64,000 nucleotides of DNA from Agelaius tricolor (lineage: Eukaryota > Chordata > Aves > Passeriformes > Icteridae), in contig JALJCS010000006.1 in assembly GCA_023055355.1 (NCBI GenBank), forward strand, positions 33,858,501 through 33,922,500, written 5' to 3'. A program made the translations under genes and the position numbers. The notes beneath the pieces are model-generated. The model was not told the origin of the DNA and did no database searches. It saw nothing but the letters and a program-made list of their open reading frames with translations. This document shows positions 13,838-26,600 of this stretch, one piece after another (within the stretch, counting starts at the first letter, position 1; every line of letters begins with the position of its first letter).

Positions 13838-15345
13838 TGACTTCAGTAAACTTTAGCAGAACTTTTGATAGTTCTCCCCTGCATTCTCCTGGGCAAACCA
13901 GCTGCTCACAGCTTGGAGAAGTGGATGCTTTGCTATGTAAAAATCTTCAAGACTACCAGGCCCAGAGAATACTGGCAAACAGGAGTTGAATCTAGATGGT
14001 CACTTATGGGGCTCCCAAGGGCTCAGTATTCAGACCAATTCTGTTTAGTGTCTTTATCACTCATTTGGACAAGATCAAGTGCTCACTCTCCAGCTTGTGG
14101 AACACACAAATTTGAGCAGGAGTGTTAATCTGCAGGAGGGCAGGAAGGAGGTCTGCAGAGGGACCTGGACAGGCTGGATTGATGAGCCAATTTGATGAGA
14201 CTCAACAAGACCAAGTGCCAGGTCCTGCACTTGAGTCACAACTGCCTGAAACACTACAGGCTTGGTGAAGAGTGTCTGGAAAACTGTGCTGCCAGAAAAG
14301 GACCACCTGGGCAACCCCAGTGCTGGTCACCTCTACCCCAAGATGCCCCTGGGGTTCAGAGCCACATAGCCTAGAGCTGGACACCATGCTGAACAAGACA
14401 TGCCACTGGGCAAATTGGGTTACCCATAAGGACATCAGGTGGGACCACGGGGAGCTGCAACCTCTGCAGCTGAGCCCCACTAGCAACCACAATCTCTTCT
14501 TAAGAAAATCCTAAGTCACTCCCACCATCTACTGCACTTCACTGAACTTCTTCACTTTGACATTCTGGGCACTGGGATGAAATCACATTGCATCAACACC
14601 CACCCCAGGCCTTTGTAATGCTTTGTTTTAATTAAACAGTCAGATTCCCCTGGTCCACAGCAGTCCCAAAATAGCTGCTAGGCTCTGAGTGAGACAGGAT
14701 TGCCTGAACATGAGCCTGCAGTGTTCCCAGGTGGCAAACCGCATCCTGGCTTGTATCACAAAATATAATAGCCAGATCCAGGAAGCAATTGTGTCCCTGT
14801 ACTCTCTTCCTGGGAGACAACTGTCTCCCAGGAAGCAATTGTAACTCCCTCCCCTCTGGTAAGGCCACATCTTGAATACTGTGTTCTTTTGGACCCCTCA
14901 CTGGAGGAAAAAGGAAGCACCAGAGCATGTCCAGAGAAGAGCAACAAAGCTGGTGAGGAGTCTGAAGCACCAGTCTGATGAGGAACAGCTGAGGAAGATG
15001 GGGCTGTTTAGCCTTGAGAAAAGGAAGCTTGGAGCAGACCTTGTCACTCAACACCGCAAGTTGGAGGTCCACCCCTTCTCCCAAGTAACAAGTTACAGGA
15101 CAAGAAGAAATGGGTCTCAGATTTTGCCAAGGGAGGGTCACCTTTGATGTTCAGTAGAAATTTCTTCAGAAAAAGAGCTGTCAAGTGTTGGAGCAGGCTG
15201 CCCAAAAAAGTGATGCAGTCACTATTCCTAGAGGTATTGAGAAAGTGTGGCACTTGGGGAGACTTGTTTGGCTCAGCAGTGTTAGGTTAACAGATTGAAC
15301 TCAATGATCTCAAACATCCTTTCCAATCTAAATGATTCTGATTTC
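13838..15345 (+). mobile_element. CR1 LINE, C-terminal RT region to 3' end
   Basis: Sense CR1 from the GACTTCAGTAAA block through CATTCTCCTGG, CTCAGTATTCAGACCAATTC, GAGGGACCTGGACAGGCTGG, AACAAGACCAAGTGCCAGGT, CTTGAATACTGTGTTC, GTCCAGAGAAGAGCAAC and on to CTAAATGATTCTGATT. Codes for the reverse-transcriptase C-terminal portion, broken by frameshifts and stops. A 14.38-14.70 kb segment does not match what I recall of CR1 and may be an insertion, and 14.78-14.84 kb carries an inverted duplication. Confidence 0.92.
14806..14835. repeat. Perfect inverted repeat within the CR1
   Basis: 14-bp arms (CTTCCTGGGAGACA at 14806-14819 and its exact complement at 14822-14835) around a 2-nt spacer. A 15-bp direct repeat, CCAGGAAGCAATTGT, occurs at 14778-14792 and 14828-14842. 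Not part of the CR1 pattern I know. Confidence 0.95.
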
Positions 15346-15692
15346 ATGTATGGCCTCTGACCAATTCATATTCTATTCCCTGCCTCACTGTCCTCCTAAA
15401 GGCTAGAAATTGAAGTGTGTGTGCTCAGAACACATTTCCACATGGCTACTTTACCATGTGTATGTGGGATCCTCTTTATATGTCTTATAGAAGGCATCAC
15501 TTACCTTTTTGTGATATACAGGAGCCACTAATCCCATTTTAATAATTTAACTGCTTCCTTACACTCAGGAATAATAAAATCAGCTTATGCTAAGAACTGA
15601 ATGGCTGCATAACTCATCAGCATGACCCTATTAACTGCTACAGGCCAAAACACTGGGTTGTTTGTCCCCTTTCCTCCCAAGGGAAGCAATTC

Positions 15693-16170
15693 TGCCACTC
15701 TGGTGGAACTCCACCTGGAGTACTGGGCACAGGAAAGACATGGATGTGTTGGAACAGGTCCAGAGAAGGGCCATAAAGATGATCAGAGGGCTGGAGCAGC
15801 TCTCCTATGAAGACAGGCAGAGCATGCTCCAGGGAGACATTACTGGAGCCTTCCAACACTAAAGGAAACCTGTAAGAAAGATGAAGACATTTTAGTAGGG
15901 CAAGCTGTGATAGAAAGAGTAATGGTTTTAAACTAGGGTGGCAGATTTATATCGGACAGAATTTGGACATTGTCTTCCATGAGGTCTATGAGACACCAGA
16001 AGAGGTTGTCCAGGAGTGGTGATGTCCTATCCCTGGGAACATTAATGGTAAGAGTGGAGAGGGCTCTAAATTACTTGACCTAGTTGGATATATCCCTGCT
16101 CACTGCAGGAGGGTTCACTAGATGACCTTTAGAGGTCCTGTCCAACCCAAGCCATCCCATGAAATGATCC
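15693..16170 (+). mobile_element. CR1 LINE 3' fragment
   Basis: Sense CR1: CTCCACCTGGAGTACTGGGC, GGTCCAGAGAAGGGCCATAA, then after a poorly matching stretch GGTTGTCCAGGAGTGGTGAT, TAGATGACCTTTAGAGGTCC and CCAACCCAAGCCATCCCATG. Internally deleted (about 15.83-15.93 kb) and diverged. Confidence 0.8.
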
Positions 16171-16468
16171 ACAATTTAATTTACATTTCTAAGCACGAAT
16201 TCTTTCCCAGGAAAAGAAGACAACCTCTATTTAAATCAGTGAGTGTAATCCTAAATTGTTCTAGAAAGACTTTACAAGAAGTTTAAAAGTTCACTGAAGA
16301 GTCTTTCATAGAGGAGCAAAAATAATGGGGGAAAAGAGATTTGGTTAGGTTTGTTCTAGACAAAAAAGGGCATCACACAGCAAAACATTCTTTTAAATTT
16401 AAGACAGCCTCCAAAGAATAAATCCAGAGTGATTCTGGATGGGATAGGGGAAAGCAGACTCCTTGACA

Positions 16469-16552
16469 GGATCATAGAGCAGTTTGGGTTGGAAAGGATC
16501 TTTTAAGGTCATCTAGTATAAACACCAAGGAGTTGAAACAATACCCTGAAAT
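16469..16552 (-). mobile_element. CR1 LINE 3' tail
   Basis: GGATCATAGAGCAGTTTGGG and AAAGGATCTTTTAAGGTCAT are the reverse complement of the last 80 nt of CR1. Heavily 5'-truncated. Confidence 0.85.
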
Positions 16553-19379
16553 TTGGACACCTACTTACAGGAAAAGGTGAACAGAAGCTTAAAGGGCATG
16601 ATACACACATCCCAAGAAGAGAAGTACTGCTGACACATCAGTACTGTCTTATAAGCAGTACTTCTAATATTCCACTAAATCAGCAATGTATTAAGTACAG
16701 CATGCACCTTTATTTGACTACATGTTTAGAAATTTTGAGACAGTTTTTTTCTGATTTTAAATATCCATATAGTAATTGCTTTTGGACTAGCAGCATCAAT
16801 ATTCTACAGGAATGTTTTTAAATATAAACCCTGCCCTCATTTCTATACTTTCTACAATCTCACAACCTTAAGGTGAAGGAGTAGGAAACCCTTTTCATGC
16901 TTGTCTTGAGCACCCACTACACAAATTCACACTACTCGGGGGAAAAAAAAAACCGCCCAAATACCCAAAATAAAACAGAAACCCCCACATAATACAAAAT
17001 CCCCACAAACAAGCCCCTAAGTTGAAGTTTGAACAGTCACTGGGACAACACAGAGGCCTTTTTAAACTCAGCTGGGGCCTTTTTCTTTAAAAGAACTTAC
17101 AGTATGAGTTTGTCTCCAAAGCTTCAGCCCAAATTTTAGAGCAGAAACAAAGCAGGAAGTAAGATTCTGAGTTGTAAAGCTAGTTAAGTGATTTTTAAGA
17201 TGCATGCTCTACCTGAAGAAGCCTCAATTTTTTAATAGCTTGGAATCACCTTTTTTTAACTTTCTCAGCAATATTAGAAGTGGCAGACATTAAAACTCTT
17301 AAATTTATCTTTTCTAAAGTACTAGAAACTAATTCTAGAAACTAATTCCTAGAAGGAATATAGAGTGTAGATACGTTAGATGACTTTAAAAAATCTCTTT
17401 CAGTAAGGCATACAAAAGAAAACCCTGTGAAATACAAAAGGGAAAACACTTTTGTTTCTTTATAGCAATAAAGGATCACATCACCTTCAGATTAAGATAG
17501 TTTTGCACACAAATACCTAGAAGGAAAAAAATATTTCCATTTTGACAGGGAATTAGCATCTGTGCCAGACAATCACTCTAATGGAGATCCAAGAATACCA
17601 TCTGTCTGGCTGTCTCATTCCAAGAATAATTCTGTCAGGTGGCTAAGTGTGTAAAAAGATATGAAAAGGCCATCAAACAGCAAACTGGGGTACTTAAGGC
17701 AGGAAGTAAAACAAACCAAGTGTCATAGCTCTAGAATAGCAATTAAATACAAGCATTGTATTTTTCCATCTTGTCTAAACAATTGTTTCTTTTGACAAAA
17801 AGCTGTCTTAATATTTAAAGTACACCCAAAGCTTTTGAGTCTCTCACAAAATGTACATACTGTGTGCAAGCAAATGCAGATGCACATGGACTGACTACTG
17901 CCTGCTAGCTCACAGCTAACATGGTCCACTTGATTTGAGAATGCAAGGTAAAATTTGTAAATTTTGCAATTTTGCAAAAATGCAAGGTACAAATTTGTAA
18001 AGCCTCCAATCATGCACTGATTTTGGAAATGCCTTCCATCACAGCAATATTAAACAGATGCTTCAACTTTCTGAATGAAACAGGAAAGAGATGTACTTAT
18101 TGGTTTTGTGTTATGCTTTATGTTACATGCTATAGGGTACTTCAAAAGAACAATAAAAATGCATGGGTCGCTCTACAGGTAAACAGCTAGCAGAACCAGC
18201 ACATGATCTAATGGAAGAAAAAACAAATTCTATTTACAAGGCCTTGGCTATTCCCTTGTGATAGAACCTCTCAGCATGCCTGTAAGAATCTAGTACCATT
18301 TCAAGTGCACTGTACAATTAACTTGCTCACCAGATGGTCCTGTGCATAACACTCAGTCAAATAAACAGAAGATGTGTACTCTATGTAGGCATCTTGGTTT
18401 AATCTCCTCTTTTGGTAGTGGAACTCTTCAATGAGACAGCTATGCACAGGGCCCTTGGCATTTTCTAAGGGCTACAGCAGAAAGCTTCAACTAAGGTCTG
18501 GGGCAACCAAGCCAATGTAAATCAAGCCAAAAAGAAATCTGCATTTGCAAAGAAACAACTAGGTTTTATCAATAAACTGACATCACAGCTTTGAAACCAC
18601 ATGCAGGCTGTTTAGATACTGCAAGTTGGAAAGGACAGGGTCCTGATTCAATACTAAAAAAACCTTTGCAAAACAGCTGCTAACACAGAAGTTAAGCACA
18701 ATCAAGCCACTATTTTTAAAAGAGCAATCTGAAAAAAACATGGCAAATCAGTATCATGGGAACACTTAATACTATCTTCAGTAACATGAAACAGTGAGTA
18801 GAGAAACTGGTATGGGCTTTGCTTTTTCCAGGTTAATTTATGCTATCAGAACATCGGTACAAAGCTGCATAAAGTGGCTGAAAAAAAATTTATCATCATT
18901 CTCCCCCACCCTCCTTTAATAAAGTTTTATCCACAACACTCCTGAGAAGCAGTCCTTGGACATTTGCTCTAGCCATATTCCCTTATACATCCAGTTCCCT
19001 TCTACATATTTCACTAACATGTATGTCTGGCTAAGTCTCTGCCTAGCCATTTCCATCTCTAAATCTCCTGGAAATTTGAAGCTGAACAGGCAGTCCTAAA
19101 CAGCCCTGTATATACATCCTTAACCAGAGAGGCATATTTTTCTTTTATTATCTGGAGAGATTGAGGTGTTTGAGTAGAAGAAAATAAGCAAGCTAGGACC
19201 TGACATATAAAAAGACTGTTCTCTTTTCTCAGTTCTACTTTTTGGAAGCTTCAGCTAGTATCTACACAAAATGAAGGTTTGTTACTATAGATTTATAGTA
19301 ACTGGAAATTTCACATAGAGCAGTAAGTTTTTAACAGCTTTAACAAGTTATTATTTAGATTTGTCACACCAGAAATTTA
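16553..19379. other. Non-coding stretch 3' of DAZL
   Basis: AT-rich, no recognised gene or mobile element. A short imperfect duplication (TGCAAGGTA-AAATTTGTAAA) lies at about 17943-18002. Confidence 0.6.
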
Positions 19380-20233
19380 GGAAACCAAGCCAAAGTAAAA
19401 ATTTATTTCACTGTTTCACAATACACACCTAAAATCTACATGATTATTAAAACAGTCATACACATATTCTTTGATTAACAGTTTGCATCACATAACAAAG
19501 GTTTATATAAGTGCAGTATTTTCTCAGAAGTTTAAAATACAGGTATTGCTAAGATTTTTCAAGTAAAAAACCTTGTATTGGCTGACTGAGCGTCCAATAC
19601 AGATAACATTCTTGCATTTTAAGTTACATAGAGGAATTTTAGGATTCTCTTCATTACTTACCCAAAAATAATAGTGATGCTCAAGACTGCAGGTACATAG
19701 ACTATCATCAATGAACATAATCACATCGATTATGTTGTCTAAAGCCAAGCAGGACTTACAGAGCTTCAGCTCAGTTATAACTTCTCATCTTCCTTTGCAT
19801 TGATTTAAAAGCTCAGTCTTAAAATACATTCTCTTGGGCAAATAACTACTTCCATTTTTAAACTGCAGAAGTTAACTGGTCAATGTGAGTCAAATGGTAG
19901 TTAACAAAAAACCATGTGTTAATGAAAAACAACTGTAATATGCAAACTGTACCTTAAAGCTCAGAGAAAAATCCACCTAAAGGAAACATATAAACTCTCC
20001 AACATTCCAGTCAGTTATCAGGGGAAGCACACAAACAGTAACACTGAAGTTTGTCAACTCTTACAACTTTGAACTTCAAACAACTCAAGCAACAACAACA
20101 GTATCAAAACACGTAGAACAGGAGTACAAACATAACTTGAAGTAACTTTTGAGAAATGTTACATTCCGTATTGCTAAATTGAACTGTAGTACCATCTAGT
20201 TAATTAATTTAGATACTTTGAAGTCTCTGTTGA
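19380..20233 (-). other. DAZL: DAZL 3'UTR (probable extent)
   Basis: AT-rich, no conserved coding sequence. On the minus strand the first AATAAA I can find after the stop is at 19402-19407, followed about 25 nt downstream by a GT-rich stretch, giving a UTR near 850 nt. Short open frames here are chance. The poly(A) site is inferred, not shown. Confidence 0.4.
19402..19407 (-). terminator. Candidate DAZL polyadenylation signal
   Basis: AATAAA on the minus strand about 830 nt after the DAZL stop, with a GT-rich element (TTCTGGTGTG) just downstream. Other, more distal signals could be used instead. Confidence 0.35.
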
Positions 20234-20287
20234 TCAAATGGCTTTGTGTACTGTCTTTCCTTTTCTGAAGTGGTATGTCTTACCCTC
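20234..20287 (-). CDS. DAZL: DAZL exon 11 coding part and stop
   Basis: 17 codons and TGA (20234-20236). EGKTYHFRKGKTVHKAI aligns with the basic ERRVHHFRKSRAVLKSV tail of the family, retaining HFRK but losing several Arg. Acceptor CATCCCAG after a pyrimidine tract. The frame joins exon 10 at phase 0. Confidence 0.88.
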   Translation of the reverse strand, partial: EGKTYHFRKGKTVHKAI

Positions 20288-20564
20288 CTGGGATGGGATA
20301 GAAAAGAGGACAAGAAAAAAATTCAATTAATCAGAATAAAGGAACCAAAGTCTCATGAAAACTATCTCCAGACACCCTGTACTCTATTCACCCCTCTCCA
20401 AAACTGACAAAACACAGCTTCTGCATTCCTGTTTCAGAGTACACCTGTCTAGTTCACATATCTGTTGTTTTACAAAAGGAAGCAAGGTCTTAGAAATTAA
20501 TAACCTGGAATTACATGGCTTGGAATGTAATCAGAGATTGCAAATCTACAAAGATGGAACACAT

Positions 20565-20605
<41 letters not shown>

Positions 20606-23600
20606 AAAAACCAAAAAAAACCAAAAAAACAAAACCAAACCAGCTTACCAACCTGGACTATGATTTATTGGTTAAAGCAGAGACAAAGCATAACTAGCCA
20701 CCATCCACAGTAGCTATTTCACTGTACAGACTATCAAGGTTTAAACCCAGCATCCTCTGTCCAAACTAGTCTTTCAGCCACGTCACTGAGAAATGACTAG
20801 CCAGACTTATGCTCTAATTGTTCATTAGTTGACTGTTCAGCAATTTTTTATGCTGCCCTGATTAAACCCACTGAATCCAATTTCAGCACTTCTTTCCATC
20901 ATGAAACAACAGAGAGCCAAACCCACACATCTCACAGCATGTACAAGGAAGAAAAACTTCAAGTGGCATCCACAGATTTGAATTGCTTCATCTTTACAGT
21001 ATCCTGTAGGTGAATACATTGAAGGTCACCTATGTTTCAGGGATAAATTTTACTTCCACTACATACCTTTACATTGCTGTCTTGTGATACAAAGTCATTT
21101 GTCAGCTGGTTCTCAGGATTAGACAGACAGGATAGTACTGTTTGCATGCCCCTGTCCACGGACTTCTGAAATACAGTTATAGGTGCATATATAGTTATAG
21201 GTTATTTTCTTAGTTAAAGCATTACTAGCTAGCAATGTCAGGGTGTCACAGGGTTTACTTGGAAATCAGGATTCCTCAACTGCCTTGTGTTCCCTGAGAT
21301 ACTTGTAATTTTTTGTCCCCCTCCCAATCTTCTAAAATTACAAACTCATTATCCCCATTCAGTGTTACAGCGTAACAATTCTGATCAGTGACATGCCAGT
21401 TCTCTTGTGGATGAGGCTGACCACAGAGAAATGAAATATCTCCCTTAGAAAACTGAATTCAAAGCCAACTGTTCACTAAATTGGAGCCATCTTCCACAAA
21501 ACAGTAAGAAAAATAGATATTTGAAGCTTAAAATAAATCTAAGCCGGTAATTTTCATCCTAAGCTTCAACCTAAGACAGCAGGCAGTGCTACTGAATCTG
21601 CTTTTTTAGTACCTGTAATTTCCACATATTAGGCAAAGTCTTGTCAGTAGACTTAATCAGGTAGTACATACACTTTATCCAGCCCTCAGCACTGCAAACA
21701 AGCACTAACAGTTTCAAGGAAACGTGAGACTTCTGAAGTTGTACACAGAAATCAGATACATGGGAGGGACTTAACAAGAGGCTGAAAGGAGCAACTATAA
21801 TTTCTAATCCTGATTTCTAGGATATCTGTCCAAGGCCCTTGACAAAGCTACATAACCCTCACATGCAAATTTCTGGGCATGGCATTTATGATAAAGAATA
21901 TTAAAAGTTTTGAGAAAGCGGTTACCTTCTGTGGGCTGCTAGGCAACTGCATGGGCTCTGGAACAGCACATTCCATCTGTATAAATCCTGGATCCTCAGA
22001 GCCATGATAGTTCACTGAAGTATACACCTATAGAGTTTTAAGTATTACAATGTTTCAGTAACACTGGAAAAACACGCAGTTATGGCGTCACCTCATCTAT
22101 CCATAAACTGTGCCAAGTTTAATCTTCACAGTTTTGTTAAGTTTCATGAGTAGGGGAAATATTGTGTCATGACCTGTTTTACTAAGACAGTTAAGAATGA
22201 TACTTAAAGTTGCTTAAATGAGATAGTTCTAGAACAACTTGTCTGCTCCTACAATCAAGCTTGTAGCATTTAACAACTAAACCCCCATGCACACTTACTC
22301 TAAAAACATTTTGGCCTGCTACCATTGAATTGTAAAGTGATACATTATGGCTGTATAATGTATCTACATTCATGCATGTTATTAAAAAAACTATTTCAAG
22401 CCAATAGTGTAATCAATAGTTCAATGACTTCTGACAACTTTCAGGAAGAGAATACCATTCACAAGAAAATTACTTACTACAGCTTTTAAACACTTAATCA
22501 AAACTGTAGTCAATAAATACACCTAAATATACAAAAATACCCAGAGGGCAAGTTTAAATTCTGACATTGTAAACAAATAGAGGGGTTTTTTTTCTTTTTT
22601 CTTACAGGCATTACTCGCATTAAGTCACAGAAAGCAAGAATTTTTTTCAGAGGCCAGCAGCACCATCTACAGTTTGTAGTAGCCTGAGAAAATTTTTAAA
22701 ACATATTGGAAGGAGCCAAAAAATTCATCAGTATTTGCAAAGAACATGGAGACTTTTTAAACTTAAAATTGTACATCAGGTCAACTTACTTTTCCTTCAA
22801 CTTTTCCTGAAAAACCAACTCCATTTTACTTAGCATTCCAGAGTTCTGTAACTAGAACATGTAGTTCTGGTGTCAAAAACAGGCAGATCTCTTCCACCAG
22901 GTAACTCAAAAAAGCACTACATCAGTAGAAATTCTGAGTGACTACATACAATCTTATCAGCAATTACAGATTTTTGTAGACCAGATTACACAGATCCAGA
23001 CAAGAGACTTTTTTTTTTAAGTATCAAGCTGTAAAAACAATGTGCTAATTAAGAAGACAGTTTCAGAAGTCTAACTTTGTAGACTTACCGGAGTTGGAGG
23101 TATTACATAATTTCTTGGCTCCCCAGCAAGCCACTGTGGTTGAGCCTTAAACAAAAATTAGAAAACCACCTTATTAATTTTCAACACAGACAAGTAACTG
23201 CTCTGTATGAGACATTGTTTATAGCATTTCATGTCTGGATTTTTAACAAAACAATTAATTAATATAGTCTTACATCCAGCAAGATACCTTACTTTATTCA
23301 ACTATTGCCTTCTCACTCCAAGTTAAAGAAAAATTTTAAAATATTTCTAAATATTAGGAAAATGAGGGAAACCAAATACCTACAATGAAAACAGATCTCA
23401 AGCCTCTAGCTGCTTCCAGTTACTCCTAGGACTTAGCCACCCACTTCACTTGTGAGTTCAAACCCCACTATGAGCTAAGCACTTTCTCTGACATTTTCAT
23501 AGTGCAAGAGCACATCCCCACCCATATACATCAAACATGGTATCATCTGATAAGACTCTGATTCCAAGTTCCTAACATACTACACTACAGCAGCATGTAC

Positions 23601-26600
23601 AAATGCAAAGCTCCCTCCCACAAGTACTAATTCACGTACTTTTTTCTAATTTCAAAGTTGTTTTATCACAGTATAATTAAGAAAATAGTAATGAAACTAT
23701 AAAAAGAAAAGAGTGTGCTAATTTACTCAACAGTTTTCATCACTATTTTGTTTTTGCTTTGGTAGCTGTGAAGAACTGAAGGAAGATAGATTCCAAAGAA
23801 TGAGAAGCACAAAGATCAGACTCCAGTTAACACTTCATTCCAGCTTAGTCAGGTATCCAACAGCCTTTCTGCTTCTAGTAAAACTTGACATACCTGATAG
23901 TTGTAAGCAGGTTGATATCCTATGGGAACTTGCTGCTTTAGCAGCACAGCTGGTGATGAACTGTATGGATAGGGCTGCAAAGAAAGGTTTTTTTTTAAAA
24001 AAAAACCCTGCAAGTTTGAAGCAAGTTACAAATATGATATTTGTAGAGGTATTAGCCAGGAGCACACTTTTAGAAGTTACACTGTTATTTCAATTCCTGT
24101 GCAGACTAGACTCACTTTTTAAAAGCAACCCTTAGATTTCCCACAGGGCTTGCTTCAGTACTTCAGGCACTAATAACATCTATAAAGTGAGATTCAAACT
24201 CTTATAAATCTAAAAATCCCATTTCCACTTGTAACTGATATTTTATTTAATTTCAGAAGTGCAAGTCATGCCATAAACTTTGAGAAGTAGATCTGAAGCA
24301 GACTGACATCTATGAAATAATGGAGTACAATCTGAAGGAAAGGAAGGTAAGTACTCAAATTAAGATATTTCCAAGTATTTCTTTCCTGAAAGTATTCTGA
24401 CACTGTGAACGTGGAACTTTACGAGATTCTTCAGGGAATAGTTAAAGGCACATTCCAGCCTTTAAGAGAATTAATGCTCTTAAATTAATAAACTAAAGAG
24501 AATCAGCAAGAATACTATTATCAAGCTCTCTGCCTTGCAAGAAAGTATTTCTGCAAGTTCGTTCTTCCTCCTTGTTTAAGACATACAAGACAGGGTCAGA
24601 TTGTAGTCAGTACTGCTCCATCATACAGTAATGCAGTAAGAGAGCCTGATCTGGTTCACTCACACAGCACAGGACTCATATCCAGGCCAGAAGCACTGTA
24701 CCCACACCTCAGAATGAATGCTCATCTGCAATACTGTTCTGGGCACAGCTATTAACAGCTGATGCTGGAACACAGTGCTCTTATAACACAACAGCAGTTT
24801 AAAACCAAGGATATGTTTGGCTAGGAGAAAAGTACCTGAGATAACTTCTTATCCCACTCTTAGTCTACAGAAATACATTTTAAATTTCAACAGCTCTCAT
24901 TCTTAAAAGGTATCTCCTTTTTGTTTTATAATGAGTTAACATCACTGAATCAAATTTTCAAGGTTGCTGGTATTCCTTTGAAATGGTTTGAAGTTGGGTC
25001 CTTCTTACTGGGGAAAGCTATATGATAACAGGTGGGTAAAATCAGATTGGAATCTCAATACATACTCCAAAAGTCATATGTGCTTGCACCTTCAAAAAAT
25101 ATTTAATTATGATTCAAAACCAGTGTCAGGAGCAGACCTACCTGAACATAGGGTGTTACTGGGTTCATGACAGCTGGAGGCTGCACGTATGTCTCCATAC
25201 CCTGATTACCCCACACGCTCTGGAACTGTGGTGGAGGAGGACCAAGAACTATTTGTCTGGGATGCATGCAGGAATCTTGTTTTGAAACAGATAAAAATAG
25301 TATTAAGACATTACTACATGTATTTCATTAGGAATCTGAAGTCAAGCTGGAAAAAATCTTAAAGGTTTTGAGTCACAAATTTAACTCAACATGAACTATA
25401 TTGTATTGCGCTACCAACCTCCCTCTTATTAAAACAACACCATACAAGTGAGGTCACAGAAGTTAGAACCCAGGTTTAACTGAAATATACATACTGCACC
25501 AGATAAAAGTATTTGCAAGGATAATTATGTATAATTAAGAAAAAAATCTTGTTATATTATAATACCTGCAATATGAACAAATTTACTTAGATATACTTAC
25601 TTAAGTTTTGTTGTTTTCTGATTGCTGGCCCCAGTTTCAGCTTTTTACCGTGGAAGTTGATTTGTGACTGAAAGACAGGTTATTCTCTGTTAGCTGGGAA
25701 TCAGCAAGGTGAGAGGTTTGTAGGATTTTAAAGAGACTGGGCTCTGCTTCTACATCCCAGTACATCAACTCTCAAAGGCTCAGCAGCCTCCAGTCTCCTG
25801 TCTCAACACCATGTGCCTTTTACCTCAGTTGTCCTGCAGTGCCCTCAGCTCAGCTGCCTACTCACCAGCCCTCCAAAATTATGTATCACTGGCCCTAATA
25901 GTAACATGCACTACTAGAATTTGCAACTATGTATCACTGACTGTCAGCCCTGCTGCTTTACACACACAGGGCTTAACTATTCCTGTCTCGGTGAAAGTAC
26001 TATTGGAAAGTGACCACAGTCTCAGGTTTCTAGTGAAAGATTTTTGGTTTAGCCACATTAGCACAATTTTAGTACCAAGCAATCAAGTCAGTATTGGATT
26101 CAGACAGTCTGTCTAGATTCTCTATCACATGCAACTCTACAGAAATGCCTGCTTCAGAAGAAAATACGTGGTTTTGCAATTTTCTCCCATTTCTGCTAAA
26201 GAAGTGCTTTGAACAGGCAACAGCAACTGTATTGTTGCCTGTAAAATAAGAAGAAATACAATGATTACAAAAATCTTGCTCATTCTAATTTCTATCAGCA
26301 TGAGAAGATGATTCAACAGACATATGAGGGTGAAAAAAGGTGCAATAACCTAGTTATTGCACCAAATAGACTAATTTGACAGGTGGACTTTTTTGGTTTT
26401 CTTTTTCTCAGGGGAAAGTGTCTTGGGTGATTTTAGGTATTTTAAAATTAATTCTGGAATCCTGTTGTGCCCAAAATCATGCAACTACCTTTTCCACCTC
26501 AACAATGAGAAGTCCTAGGAGACAGGCCTCCCAACTTAAAGAAAGACAACTTTCCAATCTGAACTGCAAACAGATTGATGCTGGACCAGAGTGCAGTTAC

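Noticed and set aside
14632..15141. 169-codon open frame on the minus strand
   Set aside because: It is the antisense of the CR1 reverse-transcriptase region, whose sense frame explains the composition.
17322..17347. Short direct repeat CTAGAAACTAATT twice
   Set aside because: Two 13-bp copies in AT-rich DNA, ordinary slippage; no further structure.
19524..19748. 74-codon minus-strand frame in the DAZL 3'UTR
   Set aside because: Begins 490 nt after the DAZL stop with no similarity recognised; chance frame.
20355..20697. Poly-Lys frames in the plus strand
   Set aside because: Produced by the poly(A) tract in DAZL intron 10.
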